The position numbers were made by a program, and so were the translations under genes. Below are positions 33,436-42,292 of a DNA stretch of 64,000 nucleotides, piece after piece. Source of the stretch: Euzebya pacifica (GTDB lineage: Bacteria; Actinomycetota; Nitriliruptoria; Euzebyales; Euzebyaceae); assembly GCF_003344865.1 (NCBI RefSeq), contig NZ_CP031165.1, positions 4,903,910 to 4,967,909 on the forward strand. Reading direction: 5' to 3'. Below the pieces are notes generated by a model, which worked only from the letters and a program-made list of their open reading frames with translations, did not search any database and had not been told where the DNA came from. Numbering within the stretch: position 1 is the first letter of the stretch; the number at the start of each line of letters is the position of its first letter.

Positions 33436-33622
33436 TCCACCGACGCCTCGTCCGTCGACGATGCGCTGTGCGACGGGCTGAAGGCAGGGTTGGGCGACGA
33501 CGGACTCGTCGACCTGGCGGTGTGCGTGTCGAAGTACGTGGGGACGGGCCGCCTCATCACCGTCCTCGACCTCGACCAGGCCTGCACGCTGCCGTGGACC
33601 TCCGACGAGGCACAGCCCGTGA
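33436..33622 (+). pseudogene. Duplicated 3' end of the AhpD-like gene
   Basis: Nearly identical at nucleotide level to 17093-17276, the last third of the carboxymuconolactone decarboxylase-like gene, with only a handful of changes (for example GATGCG for GACGCC, and GCAGGGTTG for GCGGGCCTG). It encodes DDALCDGLKAGLGDDGLVDL and onward to TLPWTSDEAQ but lacks the start and the redox motif. It is a non-functional fragment joined to other gene tails on both sides. Confidence 0.8.
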
Positions 33623-33636
33623 CGGCCCCTTGATTA

Positions 33637-33773
33637 GGGGAAAGGTCAGCCCGCGGGCGGGGTTGGCGCCGCCGACGCAGAAGTAGCACCCGGGGAGATC
33701 CATCAGGATCTCCCCCATGCCGTCGGCGCCGGCGACGACGCGCTCGGCGGTCACGTTGCCCTTCCCCAGGACC
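33637..33773 (-). pseudogene. Duplicated fragment of an M20 amidohydrolase
   Basis: Minus-strand frame [40 protein letters not shown] and GLTFP, closely matching part of the M20 enzyme at 34416-35654 ([20 protein letters not shown] and onward). It lies 0.8 kb from the presumed parent. It has neither start nor catalytic residues, so it is a remnant. Confidence 0.8.
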
Positions 33774-33872
33774 GTGGACACCATCGCCACGGCCGACCAC
33801 GTCATCGACCTCGGCCCCGGGGGCGGCGACGAGGGCGGCCGCGTGGTCGCCACCGGACCCCGCCCGCCCTGA
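33774..33872 (+). pseudogene. UvrA C-terminal tail fragment
   Basis: Plus-strand frame [20 protein letters not shown] followed by [11 protein letters not shown] and a stop. [16 protein letters not shown] is the strongly conserved C-terminal signature of the excinuclease ATPase UvrA. Nothing else of uvrA is present in the window, so this is an isolated tail, part of the fragment patchwork at 33.1-33.9 kb. Confidence 0.75.
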
Positions 33873-33880
33873 ACAGCCGT

Positions 33881-34261
33881 TCAGTGTGCCGAGCGTCCAC
33901 TCACTCCTGCCCGTCGCCCTTTCGTCTCCCGCAAGGCCTGCACTGCCCCGGCAACAACGAGCAGCCAGCCAGGCACGACCAGTACGGCGGGAAGAGCCCA
34001 CCATGCCGATCGCCCGGTGCTGCCACCGACCCCACCAATCGCAGTGATGGCCCACATCGCGACGAATCCGACGAAGAACACCGCCAGTCCGACATTGGAC
34101 AGACGCTCGTATCGACTCCCTGCCCATCGAGCGGCGAGGGCTACCAAGATGCACGCGGGCAGAAGGATGAGCGAGCCCTCAAGCGGGTCCAGTGCCCCGA
34201 CGGCCAGCGCGACCGCCCCGACGATCATCATTGCCCGGTGACGTCCCGATACAACCCGCAT
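33881..34261 (-). CDS. Small integral membrane protein, unknown
   Basis: A 126-residue protein with four predicted membrane segments (MMIVGAVALAVGALDPLEG, LILLPACILVALAARWAG, NVGLAVFFVGFVAMWAITAI and ALPAVLVVPGWLLVVAGAVQ). The ATG start has AGGAGG six bases upstream, which decides it over a longer frame. The basic tail ends RRAGVSGRSAH. No family was recognised. It stands between the fragment patchwork and the M20 amidohydrolase, on the same strand as the latter. Confidence 0.6.
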   Translation of the reverse strand: MRVVSGRHRAMMIVGAVALAVGALDPLEGSLILLPACILVALAARWAGSRYERLSNVGLAVFFVGFVAMWAITAIGGVGGSTGRSAWWALPAVLVVPGWLLVVAGAVQALRETKGRRAGVSGRSAH

Positions 34262-34415
34262 GCGATCCTCCTGAAAGAGCCCTCTGCACCGCCATATTCG
34301 CAAGGAGCAGGAGGCCTCGGGAGGGTCAAGAGTCCCGGTAGGACATCACCTTCGTCGAGCTGCGCTCGCGTGAGGTGGCACGACATGCGACGGACCCTCA
34401 CCCGGCCGGAGGGTC

Positions 34416-35654
34416 CTACAACTTCTCCGACGTCCCGTTGGGCCCCGATGGCGGCGACCGCAGCGTGGCCCGGACGGCCTGCTCCATTACTGCCAGCCCC
34501 ACGACCATGGCGTCCTCGTCGAAGTCGAACTCGGGGCTGTGGTGGGGGAAGGTCAGCCCGCGGGCGGGGTTGGCCCCGCCGACCCAGAAGTAGCACCCGG
34601 GAAGGTCCATGAGGATCTCCGACATGTCGTCGGCGCCGGCGACGACGCGCTCGGCGGTGACGTTGCCCTCCCCCAGGACCGCGCGGGCGGCCGCAGCCAC
34701 GGTCGCGGTGATCGCTGGGGCGTTGACGCAGGCGGGGTAGGTGTCGTCGCGCAGGTCGACCTCGACGGTGCACCCGTGGGTGGCCGCAGTGCCCTCGGCG
34801 ATCTGGCGCAGCCGCCGCTGGATGATCCCGAGGTCGTCGTTGTCGTAGGTGCGGATGGTTCCCTCCAGCTCGACCTCGGCGGGGATCGCCGACCGGTCCT
34901 CGCCGCCGTGGATCCGGCCGAAGCTCACCACCGCGGCCGACCGAGGGGCGAGGGTGCGCGACACGATGGTCTGGGCAGCCATCACGAACGCCGACGCGCA
35001 GACGACCGGGTCGGGCGTCAGGTGCGGGTAGGCCGCGTGCCCACCGGGCGAGCCGAACTTGACGGCGACGCTCTGGGCGCTCGCCGCGATCGTGCCCGGA
35101 CGGATGTCGACGGTCCCGACGGGCAGCTCGGTGGCGATGTGCAGGGCGAGGCTGGCGCTGGGGGTGAGGTCATCCGGCCAGGCCCTGGCGTCCAGCATCC
35201 GGCGGGCCCCGCCACCGCGCTCCTCGGCGGGCTGGAACAGCAGGACCACGTTGCCGGCCAGCGCGTCCCGTTCCGCGGTCAGCCGCTCGGCGAGGGCCAG
35301 GGCGACGGCGACGTGGCCGTCGTGGCCGCAGGCATGGGACACCCCCTCGACGGTCGAGACGTAGTCATGCCCGCGGTCGGCCTCGGTGATGCCCAGCGCA
35401 TCGATGTCGGCGCGGACCAGCACGGTCGGGCCCGGTTCGCCGCCGCGCACCCAGCCGACGACTCCGGTGTCGGCCACCGGATGGGCCACCCCGTCGACGC
35501 CGACCTCGCCGAGGCGGTCGGCGATGAGCTGCGCGGTGCGATGCTCCTGGCGAGACAGCTCCGGGTGGCGGTGCAGGTCCCGGCGAACCGCAACCATTCG
35601 GTCCCGGACGTCCGGGGGGACGGCGATGTCGGACAGCTGCTCGATGGCGGTCAT
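34416..35654 (-). CDS. M20-family metallopeptidase / amidohydrolase
   Basis: Predicted amidohydrolase of the M20D (AbgA/hippurate hydrolase-like) family, 412 aa. Metal and catalytic residues are visible: H and D in the segment around RADIDALGI, CGHDGH, and the glutamate pair in LLFQPAEERGGGARRML, with the dimerisation domain after PGGHAAYPH. It removes an acyl group from an N-acyl amino acid or related amide. The start overlaps the upstream flavoenzyme by 4 bp (ATGA), so the two work from one transcript, last in the CDF-oxidase-amidohydrolase unit. A fragment copy lies at 33637-33773. Confidence 0.87.
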   Translation of the reverse strand: MTAIEQLSDIAVPPDVRDRMVAVRRDLHRHPELSRQEHRTAQLIADRLGEVGVDGVAHPVADTGVVGWVRGGEPGPTVLVRADIDALGITEADRGHDYVSTVEGVSHACGHDGHVAVALALAERLTAERDALAGNVVLLFQPAEERGGGARRMLDARAWPDDLTPSASLALHIATELPVGTVDIRPGTIAASAQSVAVKFGSPGGHAAYPHLTPDPVVCASAFVMAAQTIVSRTLAPRSAAVVSFGRIHGGEDRSAIPAEVELEGTIRTYDNDDLGIIQRRLRQIAEGTAATHGCTVEVDLRDDTYPACVNAPAITATVAAAARAVLGEGNVTAERVVAGADDMSEILMDLPGCYFWVGGANPARGLTFPHHSPEFDFDEDAMVVGLAVMEQAVRATLRSPPSGPNGTSEKL

Positions 35655-36757
35655 CGGGGACTCCTGCGGTCGGCACGGGCGGCGGAGAGACTGAAGCGGG
35701 CAGTCGGCTGGGTGGCGCCCTCGACAAGGTCGGCCAGGACCTCTCCCACGGCGGGGGCGAACTTGAAGCCATGCCCGGAGAACCCGGCACCGACGGTGAT
35801 CGGGCCGACCCGGTCCAGCACGAAGTCCTTGGTCGACGTGGTGGTGTACAGGCACCGGTCGAACCCGATCGGTTCGGGGTCGAGGCCCGGCATCCATCGG
35901 CGCACGTAGTCGCTGGTGCGGGCGGCGGTGGCGGGGTCGGCGTCGAAGGGACGGTCGTCGGGGTCCAGCCATTCGTCGCGGTAGTGCTCGGCGACCTTGG
36001 TACCCCGAGCGGGCGAGTCCAGGCCGTAGATGTCCTCCCGACCGCGGTGGATGAATGCTGGCAGCGGCGCGATGCCGTCGCGCCGCCGGAAGTACATCGG
36101 CTGCTCGGCGCTCACCTGCAGGGACGGCAGGTCCACCAGCCCGCCCAGGAGCGTTCCGGCCCACGCTCCCGCCGTGACCACGACCTGGCTGGCGCTGATC
36201 CGTTCTCCGCCGTCGAGGAGGAGGACGGCACCCGCCCCGTCCACCTCGATGCCGACCACGGCGCTGCCGGTCCGGATCGTGGCGCCGTGCCGCCGAGCGG
36301 CCTCGTGGGCGGCGACGACGCTGCGTTCGGCGAACACCATGCCCCCGTCGGGATGCACCAGCACCGCCTCGTCGAAGGCCATGGCCGGCCAGGCCCGGGC
36401 CGCCTCCAACGGTTCGACGCGTCGGTGGGGCACACCTTGGGCGTTCATGGCGGCGGCCAACGCGTCGATGGTCACGGCGGGGCCGTGGTCCAGCGCACCG
36501 GTCAGCCGCAGCAGGTCAGCGCCGGTCTCCTGCTCCAGACGCCGCCAGCCGGGCAGCGCCTGCTGGCCCAGGTGGATGTAGTCCGCCTCGTCGTAGCCCA
36601 AGCGGAAGATCCGGGTCTCGGCGTGACTGGACCCCCGGTGGTGGACGACGGCGAACCGTTCGAGCAGCACGACGTCATGACCTCGGGCGGCAAGCGCCCA
36701 CGCGGTGCTCGCCCCCATGATCCCGCCGCCGACGACGACCACCTCGAACGGTGACAT
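35651..36757 (-). CDS. FAD-dependent oxidase, monomeric sarcosine oxidase / N-methyltryptophan oxidase-like
   Basis: Flavoprotein of the DAO/MSOX family, 368 aa. The N-terminal dinucleotide motif is VVVGGGIMGASTAWALAARG. RFRLGY-like and YIHLGQQALPGW segments follow, and a cysteine in FDRCLYTTTSTKDFVLD matches the covalent-flavin cysteine of monomeric sarcosine oxidase. GFSGHGFKFAPAVGEVLADL closes the FAD site. It oxidises N-methyl or secondary amino acids with release of hydrogen peroxide. It starts two bases after the CDF exporter stop and overlaps the amidohydrolase, giving a tight three-gene unit. The true substrate is unknown. Confidence 0.87.
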   Translation of the reverse strand: MSPFEVVVVGGGIMGASTAWALAARGHDVVLLERFAVVHHRGSSHAETRIFRLGYDEADYIHLGQQALPGWRRLEQETGADLLRLTGALDHGPAVTIDALAAAMNAQGVPHRRVEPLEAARAWPAMAFDEAVLVHPDGGMVFAERSVVAAHEAARRHGATIRTGSAVVGIEVDGAGAVLLLDGGERISASQVVVTAGAWAGTLLGGLVDLPSLQVSAEQPMYFRRRDGIAPLPAFIHRGREDIYGLDSPARGTKVAEHYRDEWLDPDDRPFDADPATAARTSDYVRRWMPGLDPEPIGFDRCLYTTTSTKDFVLDRVGPITVGAGFSGHGFKFAPAVGEVLADLVEGATQPTARFSLSAARADRRSPR

Positions 36758-36759
36758 GG

Positions 36760-37836
36760 TCAGCCGACGGGCGCGGGCGAGGCGTGGGTGGTGGCGGTGT
36801 CGATGTGGACCGCCACCTCGGTGAGGTGCTGCACGCCCTCGACCAAGCGCTGCTTGACGGCGTCGCCGACCGCGTGGCCCTGCTCCACCGTCATGCGGCC
36901 ATCCACCTGGACCGACACCTCCGCGCGCATGCGGTGGCCCAGCCACCGAACCCGGCAGCTGGACACCCGCTCCACGTCAGCGACCTGCAGGGCGAGGGCC
37001 TCGACCTGCGTCCGGACCTCGGGGTCCACGCCGTCCATCAGGCGGCGGAAGATGTCCCGGGCGGCGGTGCGCAGCACACCGAAGATCGCGATGGAGATGA
37101 GGATGCCGATGATCGGGTCGGCCTGCTCGAAGCCCAGCCACACCCCGACCGCGCCGAGCGCGACCGCCAGCGACGTCAGGCCGTCGGTGCGGGCATGGTG
37201 CCCGTCGGCCACGAGCGCGGCGGAGCCGATCTCCTTGCCGATGCGGATGCGGTACAGGGCGACCAGCTCGTTGCCGAGGAACCCGATGACCCCGGCGCCG
37301 AACAGGACGCCGATGTGCTCGATCGGCTGGGGGTCGAGCAGCCGACGGAACGACTCCCATCCCGCGATGATCGCCGACAGCAGGATCATCAGCACGATGA
37401 ACAGCCCGGCGAGGTCCTCTGCCCGCTTGTAGCCGTAGAGGTAACGGTCGGTCGCTGCTCGCCGGCCGATGACGAACGCCAGGTACAGGGGGATGGCGGT
37501 CAGTGCGTCGGAGAAGTTGTGGATGGTGTCGGCCAGCAACGCCACCGAGCCGGTGAAGTACACGATCGCCAGCTGGGCGAACGCCGTCACCATCAGCGCG
37601 GTGAAGGAGACCTTCAGCGCGACCATGCCCCGTGCGCTGCCCTCCAGCGCCTCGTCGGCAGAGTCGGCGTGGTCGTGGGAGTGCATGCCGAACATCTCGC
37701 TCAACCCATGGCGAACCTTGTCCAACAGCCCCGTCCCATGCGCGTGATCGCCGTGGCCGTGCGCGTGGTCCCCATGGTCGTGACCGTGGCCCGCATGTTC
37801 GTGGGTCGTGGTCTGGTGGCCGTGCTCGTGCGTCAT
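36760..37836 (-). CDS. Cation diffusion facilitator (CDF) metal exporter
   Basis: Metal/proton antiporter of the CDF family, 358 aa. The first 60 residues are extremely histidine-rich (HEHGHQTTTHEHAGHGHDHG), a cytosolic metal-binding tail. Six membrane helices follow with the HxxxD ligands HNFSD in helix 2 and HARTD in helix 5, the pattern of zinc-type and broad transporters. A C-terminal cytoplasmic domain (about residues 270-358) ends the protein. It removes zinc, nickel or cobalt from the cytoplasm. Its promoter at about 37893-37921 overlaps a 20-bp palindrome and lies just after the Fur-family regulator gene. Confidence 0.9.
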   Translation of the reverse strand: MTHEHGHQTTTHEHAGHGHDHGDHAHGHGDHAHGTGLLDKVRHGLSEMFGMHSHDHADSADEALEGSARGMVALKVSFTALMVTAFAQLAIVYFTGSVALLADTIHNFSDALTAIPLYLAFVIGRRAATDRYLYGYKRAEDLAGLFIVLMILLSAIIAGWESFRRLLDPQPIEHIGVLFGAGVIGFLGNELVALYRIRIGKEIGSAALVADGHHARTDGLTSLAVALGAVGVWLGFEQADPIIGILISIAIFGVLRTAARDIFRRLMDGVDPEVRTQVEALALQVADVERVSSCRVRWLGHRMRAEVSVQVDGRMTVEQGHAVGDAVKQRLVEGVQHLTEVAVHIDTATTHASPAPVG

Positions 37837-37892
37837 CGAGTCCCCTGGGTGTCGTGGAGGCCGTCCCTGGTGGACCTTGCCCCGGAGGGCTC

Positions 37893-37923
37893 ACCGTATC
37901 CACTATTGCGATGGTTCGCAATA
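37893..37923 (-). promoter_or_regulatory. Promoter and Fur-type operator before the CDF gene
   Basis: The perfect palindrome TATTGCGATGGTTCGCAATA spans 37904-37923 (arms of 8 with a 4-bp centre). On the minus strand TTGCGA can serve as -35 and TACGGT (37893-37898) as -10 with 17 bp between, so the operator covers the -35 and spacer. It shares the TTGC-N8-GCAA layout with the site before the ABC operon at 45203-45218. Confidence 0.65.
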
Positions 37924-37950
37924 AGGAACGACTGCAATACGAGGGAAGTC

Positions 37951-38418
37951 CTACCCGGCGGGCGCCCCCACACGCCCGGTGTCGGACCAGTCACACGCCG
38001 CGCACAACCCGACGATGGCGAAGTGGTGGCTCGCTGGGGTGAAGCCGTACTTGGCCTTGATGCCGTCGAAGGCGGGGGCGAACTCCTGGACCGGGACGGT
38101 GTAGGAGCGTCCGCACCCCTCGCAGATGAGGTGATGGTGGTCGTGGTCGACGGTCGGGTGCCAGGCCCAGCTCTGCTTGCCGATCGGGACGTAGTGTGCG
38201 TAGCCGATGTTCTGCAGCTCGTTGAGCGTGCGGTACACCGTCGAGGTGTCCATCGGCGCGCCGCCCTCGGCGACGCGCTCGGTGATGTCCTTCACGGTCA
38301 GGAAGCCCTCGTTGGCCTCGGCCAGAACCCGGCAGATCACCCGCCGCGGCAGGGTCAGCCGGAGGCCGTTGGACTTCAGGGCCGCCAGCAGCTGTTCCTC
38401 GATCCGTGCAGGCGTCAT
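37951..38418 (-). CDS. Fur-family metalloregulator (Zur/Nur-like)
   Basis: Ferric-uptake-regulator family repressor, 155 aa. A winged helix occupies residues 1-85 (SNGLRLTLPRRVICRVLAEA, then DTSTVYRTLNELQNIG as recognition helix). The metal-sensing domain has HDHHHLICEGCGRS and a second CxxC (GLCAACDWS) for structural zinc. The family splits into Fur, Zur, Nur, Mur and PerR, and the sequence alone does not settle which this is. Location between an ABC importer operon and a CDF exporter, plus a nickel-requiring urease nearby and TTGC-GCAA sites like Nur boxes, argues for nickel or zinc sensing. Confidence 0.85.
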   Translation of the reverse strand: MTPARIEEQLLAALKSNGLRLTLPRRVICRVLAEANEGFLTVKDITERVAEGGAPMDTSTVYRTLNELQNIGYAHYVPIGKQSWAWHPTVDHDHHHLICEGCGRSYTVPVQEFAPAFDGIKAKYGFTPASHHFAIVGLCAACDWSDTGRVGAPAG

Positions 38419-38454
38419 GCCTGCACAGTACGCGTCCTGTCTCCCAGCTGCGAC

Positions 38455-39744
38455 TCAGCTGCTACTTCCGTTGCACGAACATGCGTCTGACTGCAACTGT
38501 GGGCGAGTTGCACGTAGCCGGTCGAGGTCGGCCAGCACCACGGGGTCCGCTGCTGCGGCGGTATCGGACGGTATGGGGTCCTTGTAGGACGCCGACGTGC
38601 CCAGCGCCACCGTCACGCCGTCGACCCGTTCGGCGACCCTCCTGGCCGCCGCGATGGCGACCGCAGCAGCGGTCTCCACCATCAGGCCGACCTCGGCACC
38701 CACGCGGGCTTTCTCGGCCAGGTAGGTCCCGGCCTCCACCGGGACCGCCCAACCATCGGTACGACGTATGGCGTGCAGGCCCTGCCAGTGTGCGCGGTCC
38801 GAACCGATGGAGAACGCCGGGGAGTCGTGGCGTGTCACGACCACGCGGTCCTGCTCGTCGATGTCATCCAGCGCCAGGGCGGCGCTGAACGCCGCGCCGG
38901 TGGCCGCCTCCGCGGCCACGAGGCGAGGCATGCGGGGCAGCAGCCCGGCGGCGACGAGCTCGTCGAACCCGCTGGCCACCCCCGACAGGAGGTCGGCACG
39001 GGAGGTCGGGACCACCACTGCCGCCAGCTCGTCACCGAGGTCGCGGGCCAGCTCGTAGGCGATGCTCTTGTAGCCGGCGTTGCCGAAGGGGTTGCCGCCC
39101 ACACGGCTGTCGAGGAAGGTGACCGGGTACCAGCCGAGTTCGGCAACCGACCTCGTGGTCAACTCCGCCCGTTCGGCAAGGTCGTCGAGGATCACCAGGT
39201 GGGCACCCAGCGTGGCGAGCATCGACGCGAACATCGGGGGGATGCCCGGCGTGGTGAGGATGACCGCCCGCAGTCCGGCCCGTGCGGCATAGGCGCTGGC
39301 GGCCAGGCCGGCGTTGCCCGAGGACGGGGCCACGATCGTGTCGGCTCCGACCTCCAGGGCCTTGGCGACTGCCACGGACATGCCGCGGTCCTTGTGGGAC
39401 GCCGTCGGGTTGGCGGCCTCGTTCTTGATCCAGATCGGGGAGGTCCCGTCGCTGGCCAGCGGGATGAGGGGGGTGTCCCCCTCCCCCAGGGTCACCGGCG
39501 CGACGTCCGAGCTGACCGGGAGGGTGTCCCGCCAACCCCACGGGCCCCCGGCGAAGTCGGCCAGGTCACGACCGCCCAGGTCGGTGGGCGGCGGGACGAG
39601 GTTGACGTACACCCCCTCGGCAGCACAGGTCGCACAGCCGGTGTAGCCGTGCTGGCGCAGCTCGCAGCGCGGGCACTGCAGGTCCGGACCGGTCTCGGCG
39701 GTGAGGCGGGGCGAAGCGGATTCAGGCGTGGTCAGGTGGCTCAT
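38455..39744 (-). CDS. PLP-dependent threonine synthase-like enzyme with zinc ribbon
   Basis: Fold-type II PLP enzyme of 429 aa. The N-terminal CPRCELRQHGYTGCATC is a four-cysteine zinc ribbon found in many threonine synthase-like proteins. The PLP lysine is in NPTASHKDRGMS, and the phosphate-binding glycine/serine loop is SSGNAGLAASAYAARAG. It may be a threonine synthase or a related beta/gamma-replacing enzyme or ammonia lyase. The start overlaps the upstream solute-binding protein gene by 4 bp, so it is co-translated with the ABC importer, which is unusual for housekeeping threonine synthesis and suggests processing of an imported compound. Confidence 0.8.
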   Translation of the reverse strand: MSHLTTPESASPRLTAETGPDLQCPRCELRQHGYTGCATCAAEGVYVNLVPPPTDLGGRDLADFAGGPWGWRDTLPVSSDVAPVTLGEGDTPLIPLASDGTSPIWIKNEAANPTASHKDRGMSVAVAKALEVGADTIVAPSSGNAGLAASAYAARAGLRAVILTTPGIPPMFASMLATLGAHLVILDDLAERAELTTRSVAELGWYPVTFLDSRVGGNPFGNAGYKSIAYELARDLGDELAAVVVPTSRADLLSGVASGFDELVAAGLLPRMPRLVAAEAATGAAFSAALALDDIDEQDRVVVTRHDSPAFSIGSDRAHWQGLHAIRRTDGWAVPVEAGTYLAEKARVGAEVGLMVETAAAVAIAAARRVAERVDGVTVALGTSASYKDPIPSDTAAAADPVVLADLDRLRATRPQLQSDACSCNGSSS

Positions 39745-41432
39745 GGTGCGGTCTGCCAGTCGACGTTGATGTAGAACTGTGAGGGCTCGTAGCCGGCCCA
39801 CTCGGGGGAGACGACCATCGCGATCGGTCGCGAGGCCACCATGAACGCGTAGGCCTGGTCGGTGATCACACGCTCCTGCAGCTCCGTCAACAGCTGGTCG
39901 CGCTCCTCGATGTCGAACGCCTGGTTCAGGTCGGCCAACATCTCGTTGACCTCGGGGTCGTCGATGTGGCCGGCGTTGAACGCGCCGTCGGTACCCAGCA
40001 GGTCCTGGGCGAGGCCGAGGATGTCGCCGTAGCCGAAGAACCCGGTGCGGAACAGGCCGATGTGCCAGCCGGTGAGGTCCTCGGAGTACAGCGCGGAGCT
40101 GGAGTCGACCTCACGGATCGATGCGTCGAACCCGACTTCACCGAGGTGGGCGGCCATGGCCGTGGCGACGGGCAGCATGTCCGGGTCGGCCTGGTAGGCC
40201 ACGATCTCGATCGCGAGGGGCTCCCCGTCCCTGGTGCGCACCCCGTCGTCGCCCAATTCCCAGCCGGCCTCGTCCAGCCGAGCGGCGGCCTCCTCCGGGT
40301 CGTGGACCTGGTTCTCGACGGCGAAGGCCGAGTCGGCGGGGTACATGCCGGTGGCGACGTCGGCGACGCCGTCCAGGACGTCGGTGGCGATGCTCTCGTA
40401 GTCGATCGCCAGGCTGATGGCCTGCCGGACCAGTGGGTCGTCGGTCGGGGGCTCCTCGATCTGGATGGTCGCGCGGGGTCCGAGGGTGCCCGAGGCCGCC
40501 CTCGTGTAGATGGCGTCCTCCGCCCCCTCCAGCTCCGCCGCCGCGGCGGTCGGGGCGTACATGGCCACGTCGACCTCACCGGAGCGCACCGCGAGGATGC
40601 GTGACTGGTCGTCGGCGATGAAGGCGAGGGTGACCTGCTCCAGCGGCGGCGTGCCCTGCCAGTAGTCCTCGTTGCGGTCCATCACCATCTGCGAGGCGTC
40701 GAGCGACACCACCCGGTAGGGCCCGGTGTAGAGGCCCGCGTCCATCAGGGCCTGCTCGTCGGGGTCCTCCCCCAAGGCCTCCCTGGCGGCGACGTCGTAG
40801 ACGGGGACGACCTCGTTGGCCAGCAGCGCCGGGAGGTTGGCCGCCGGCTCGGAAGTGGTGACCGACACGGTCAGGTCACCGGTGGCCTCGACGGCCACGT
40901 CCGGCAGGGCCGAGGCCAGGGTGTCGCTGGCAGCGACGTGTGCCTGGAGGACCGCCACCACTGCGTCGGCGTCGACCGGGTTGCCGTTCTGGAAGGTCAC
41001 GCCCTCGTGGATCGTCAGCTCCCACTCGGTGTCGCTGACCGACTCCGCGGACGCTGCCACCCAGGACTCGGGCACGCCGTCGGGGGTCTGGCGAAGCAGC
41101 AGCTCACCGAAGCCGAAGCCCTGGGCCCAGTAGCCCTCCACGGTCGGGTCGATGCTGCTGATCGGGAAGCTGCTGGCGATGACAAGGGTGTCATCCCCGG
41201 CCTCTGTCGCGTCCGACCCGGCGTCGTCGGCCTCGGCCCCGGTCTGCTCACCGGCGTCCTCGGCAGCGGTCGATGTGGAGCTCGACACCTCCCCACCGCC
41301 CTCGTCGCCAGCGACGTCGCCGGCGCCCGAGCAGCCGGCGAGGGTCAGGGCTGCGACCAGCAGCAACAGGAGCAAGTGGGCCCTGGGGCGTCTCGCGCCG
41401 TCGTGCAGGGTGTGGTCCGCGTATCCGGTCAT
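39741..41432 (-). CDS. ABC transporter solute-binding lipoprotein (SBP family 5)
   Basis: Extracellular binding lipoprotein of the peptide/nickel family, 563 aa. The signal ends in LTLAGC-SGAGD (lipobox cysteine near residue 34), and the mature protein opens with a long acidic, serine/threonine-rich linker. The family stretch WELTIHEGVTFQNGNPVDAD and the later RQAISLAIDYESIATDVLDG are characteristic. Ligands of this family include oligopeptides, nickel and metal chelates. The start overlaps the ATPase gene upstream by 4 bp. It is the capture component of the importer formed by the four preceding genes. Confidence 0.9.
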   Translation of the reverse strand: MTGYADHTLHDGARRPRAHLLLLLLVAALTLAGCSGAGDVAGDEGGGEVSSSTSTAAEDAGEQTGAEADDAGSDATEAGDDTLVIASSFPISSIDPTVEGYWAQGFGFGELLLRQTPDGVPESWVAASAESVSDTEWELTIHEGVTFQNGNPVDADAVVAVLQAHVAASDTLASALPDVAVEATGDLTVSVTTSEPAANLPALLANEVVPVYDVAAREALGEDPDEQALMDAGLYTGPYRVVSLDASQMVMDRNEDYWQGTPPLEQVTLAFIADDQSRILAVRSGEVDVAMYAPTAAAAELEGAEDAIYTRAASGTLGPRATIQIEEPPTDDPLVRQAISLAIDYESIATDVLDGVADVATGMYPADSAFAVENQVHDPEEAAARLDEAGWELGDDGVRTRDGEPLAIEIVAYQADPDMLPVATAMAAHLGEVGFDASIREVDSSSALYSEDLTGWHIGLFRTGFFGYGDILGLAQDLLGTDGAFNAGHIDDPEVNEMLADLNQAFDIEERDQLLTELQERVITDQAYAFMVASRPIAMVVSPEWAGYEPSQFYINVDWQTAP

Positions 41433-42292
41433 AACGACAACTCCTCGTTGCTTGGGTTCGGGCGGCCAGGGGCGTCAGTCGATCGCCCCTCGAGGTCTGG
41501 GTCACCGGCGTCGGCCGGCGTGATGTCCACGGTCTGGTGCCCGGGGTAGGGCCGGGTGGGATCGTGGCGCTGCAGGTCCTCGCGGGAGGTGCGCTCCACC
41601 ACCCGGCCGTGGTCCATGCGCACCAAGCGGTCGGCGAGGACGGCGAGGAAGTTGCGGTCGTGGCTGACCACCACCAGGGCGATGCCGAGGGAGTCGGCGG
41701 CCTCGCGCAGCACGCGGGTGACCCCGGCGGCGGTCGTCACATCCAGGGCGGCGGTGGGCTCGTCGGCGACCACCAGGCTCGGTTCTGCAACCAGGGCCCG
41801 CACGATCGCCACCCGCTGGGCCTGGCCGCCGGACAGGCGTGCGGGCAGCGCCCGCTCGTCCAGGTGACCGAGTCCCACCCGACCCATCTGTTCGCGGGCG
41901 ATCCGTCGACGTTCGTCGGTGGACATGCGCCGTCGGCCGACGGTCAGGGGCTCGGTGATCGACCGCCAGATCGGCCAGCGACGGTTGAGGCTGGCCACCG
42001 GGTCCTGGAAGACCGGCATGACGAAGCCGGGCCTGGGAAGCCGGGGTCCGCGACGCGCACCCTCCCAGATGTCGACGCCGCCCATGCGGACCCGGCCCTG
42101 GTCGGGCCGTTCTCGTCCGCTGATCAGCCGCAGCGTGGTGGACTTGCCGCAGCCCGACGGGCCGGTGATGCCCAGGATCTCCCCGGGGTGCACGGCGAGG
42201 GAGACGTCGTCGACTGCGAGGACCTCGTGGTGGCCGACGACGTAGCCGCAGGTCAGCCCCTCGCAGGCGAGGAGGGGGGCGCTGTCCGTCAT
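41429..42292 (-). CDS. ABC transporter ATPase (DppF/NikE-like)
   Basis: ATPase of 287 aa. Walker A is GPSGCGKSTT, Walker B SLVVADEPTAALD, signature LSGGQAQRVAIVRAL and switch histidine VVVSHDRNF. An N-terminal LTCGYVVGHHEVLAVDDVSL replaces the usual start. It is shorter than many DppF proteins and lacks the classic OppF tail; the final residues are charged and proline-rich. It overlaps the previous ATPase and the binding-protein gene by 4 bp each, showing a strictly coupled operon. The two ATPases form the heterodimer that powers import. Confidence 0.9.
   Translation of the reverse strand: MTDSAPLLACEGLTCGYVVGHHEVLAVDDVSLAVHPGEILGITGPSGCGKSTTLRLISGRERPDQGRVRMGGVDIWEGARRGPRLPRPGFVMPVFQDPVASLNRRWPIWRSITEPLTVGRRRMSTDERRRIAREQMGRVGLGHLDERALPARLSGGQAQRVAIVRALVAEPSLVVADEPTAALDVTTAAGVTRVLREAADSLGIALVVVSHDRNFLAVLADRLVRMDHGRVVERTSREDLQRHDPTRPYPGHQTVDITPADAGDPDLEGRSTDAPGRPNPSNEELSL

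Noticed and set aside
38455-39744. Housekeeping threonine synthase of a thr operon
   Set aside because: No homoserine kinase or dehydrogenase is adjacent and the gene is coupled to an ABC importer, so the housekeeping assignment was not made.
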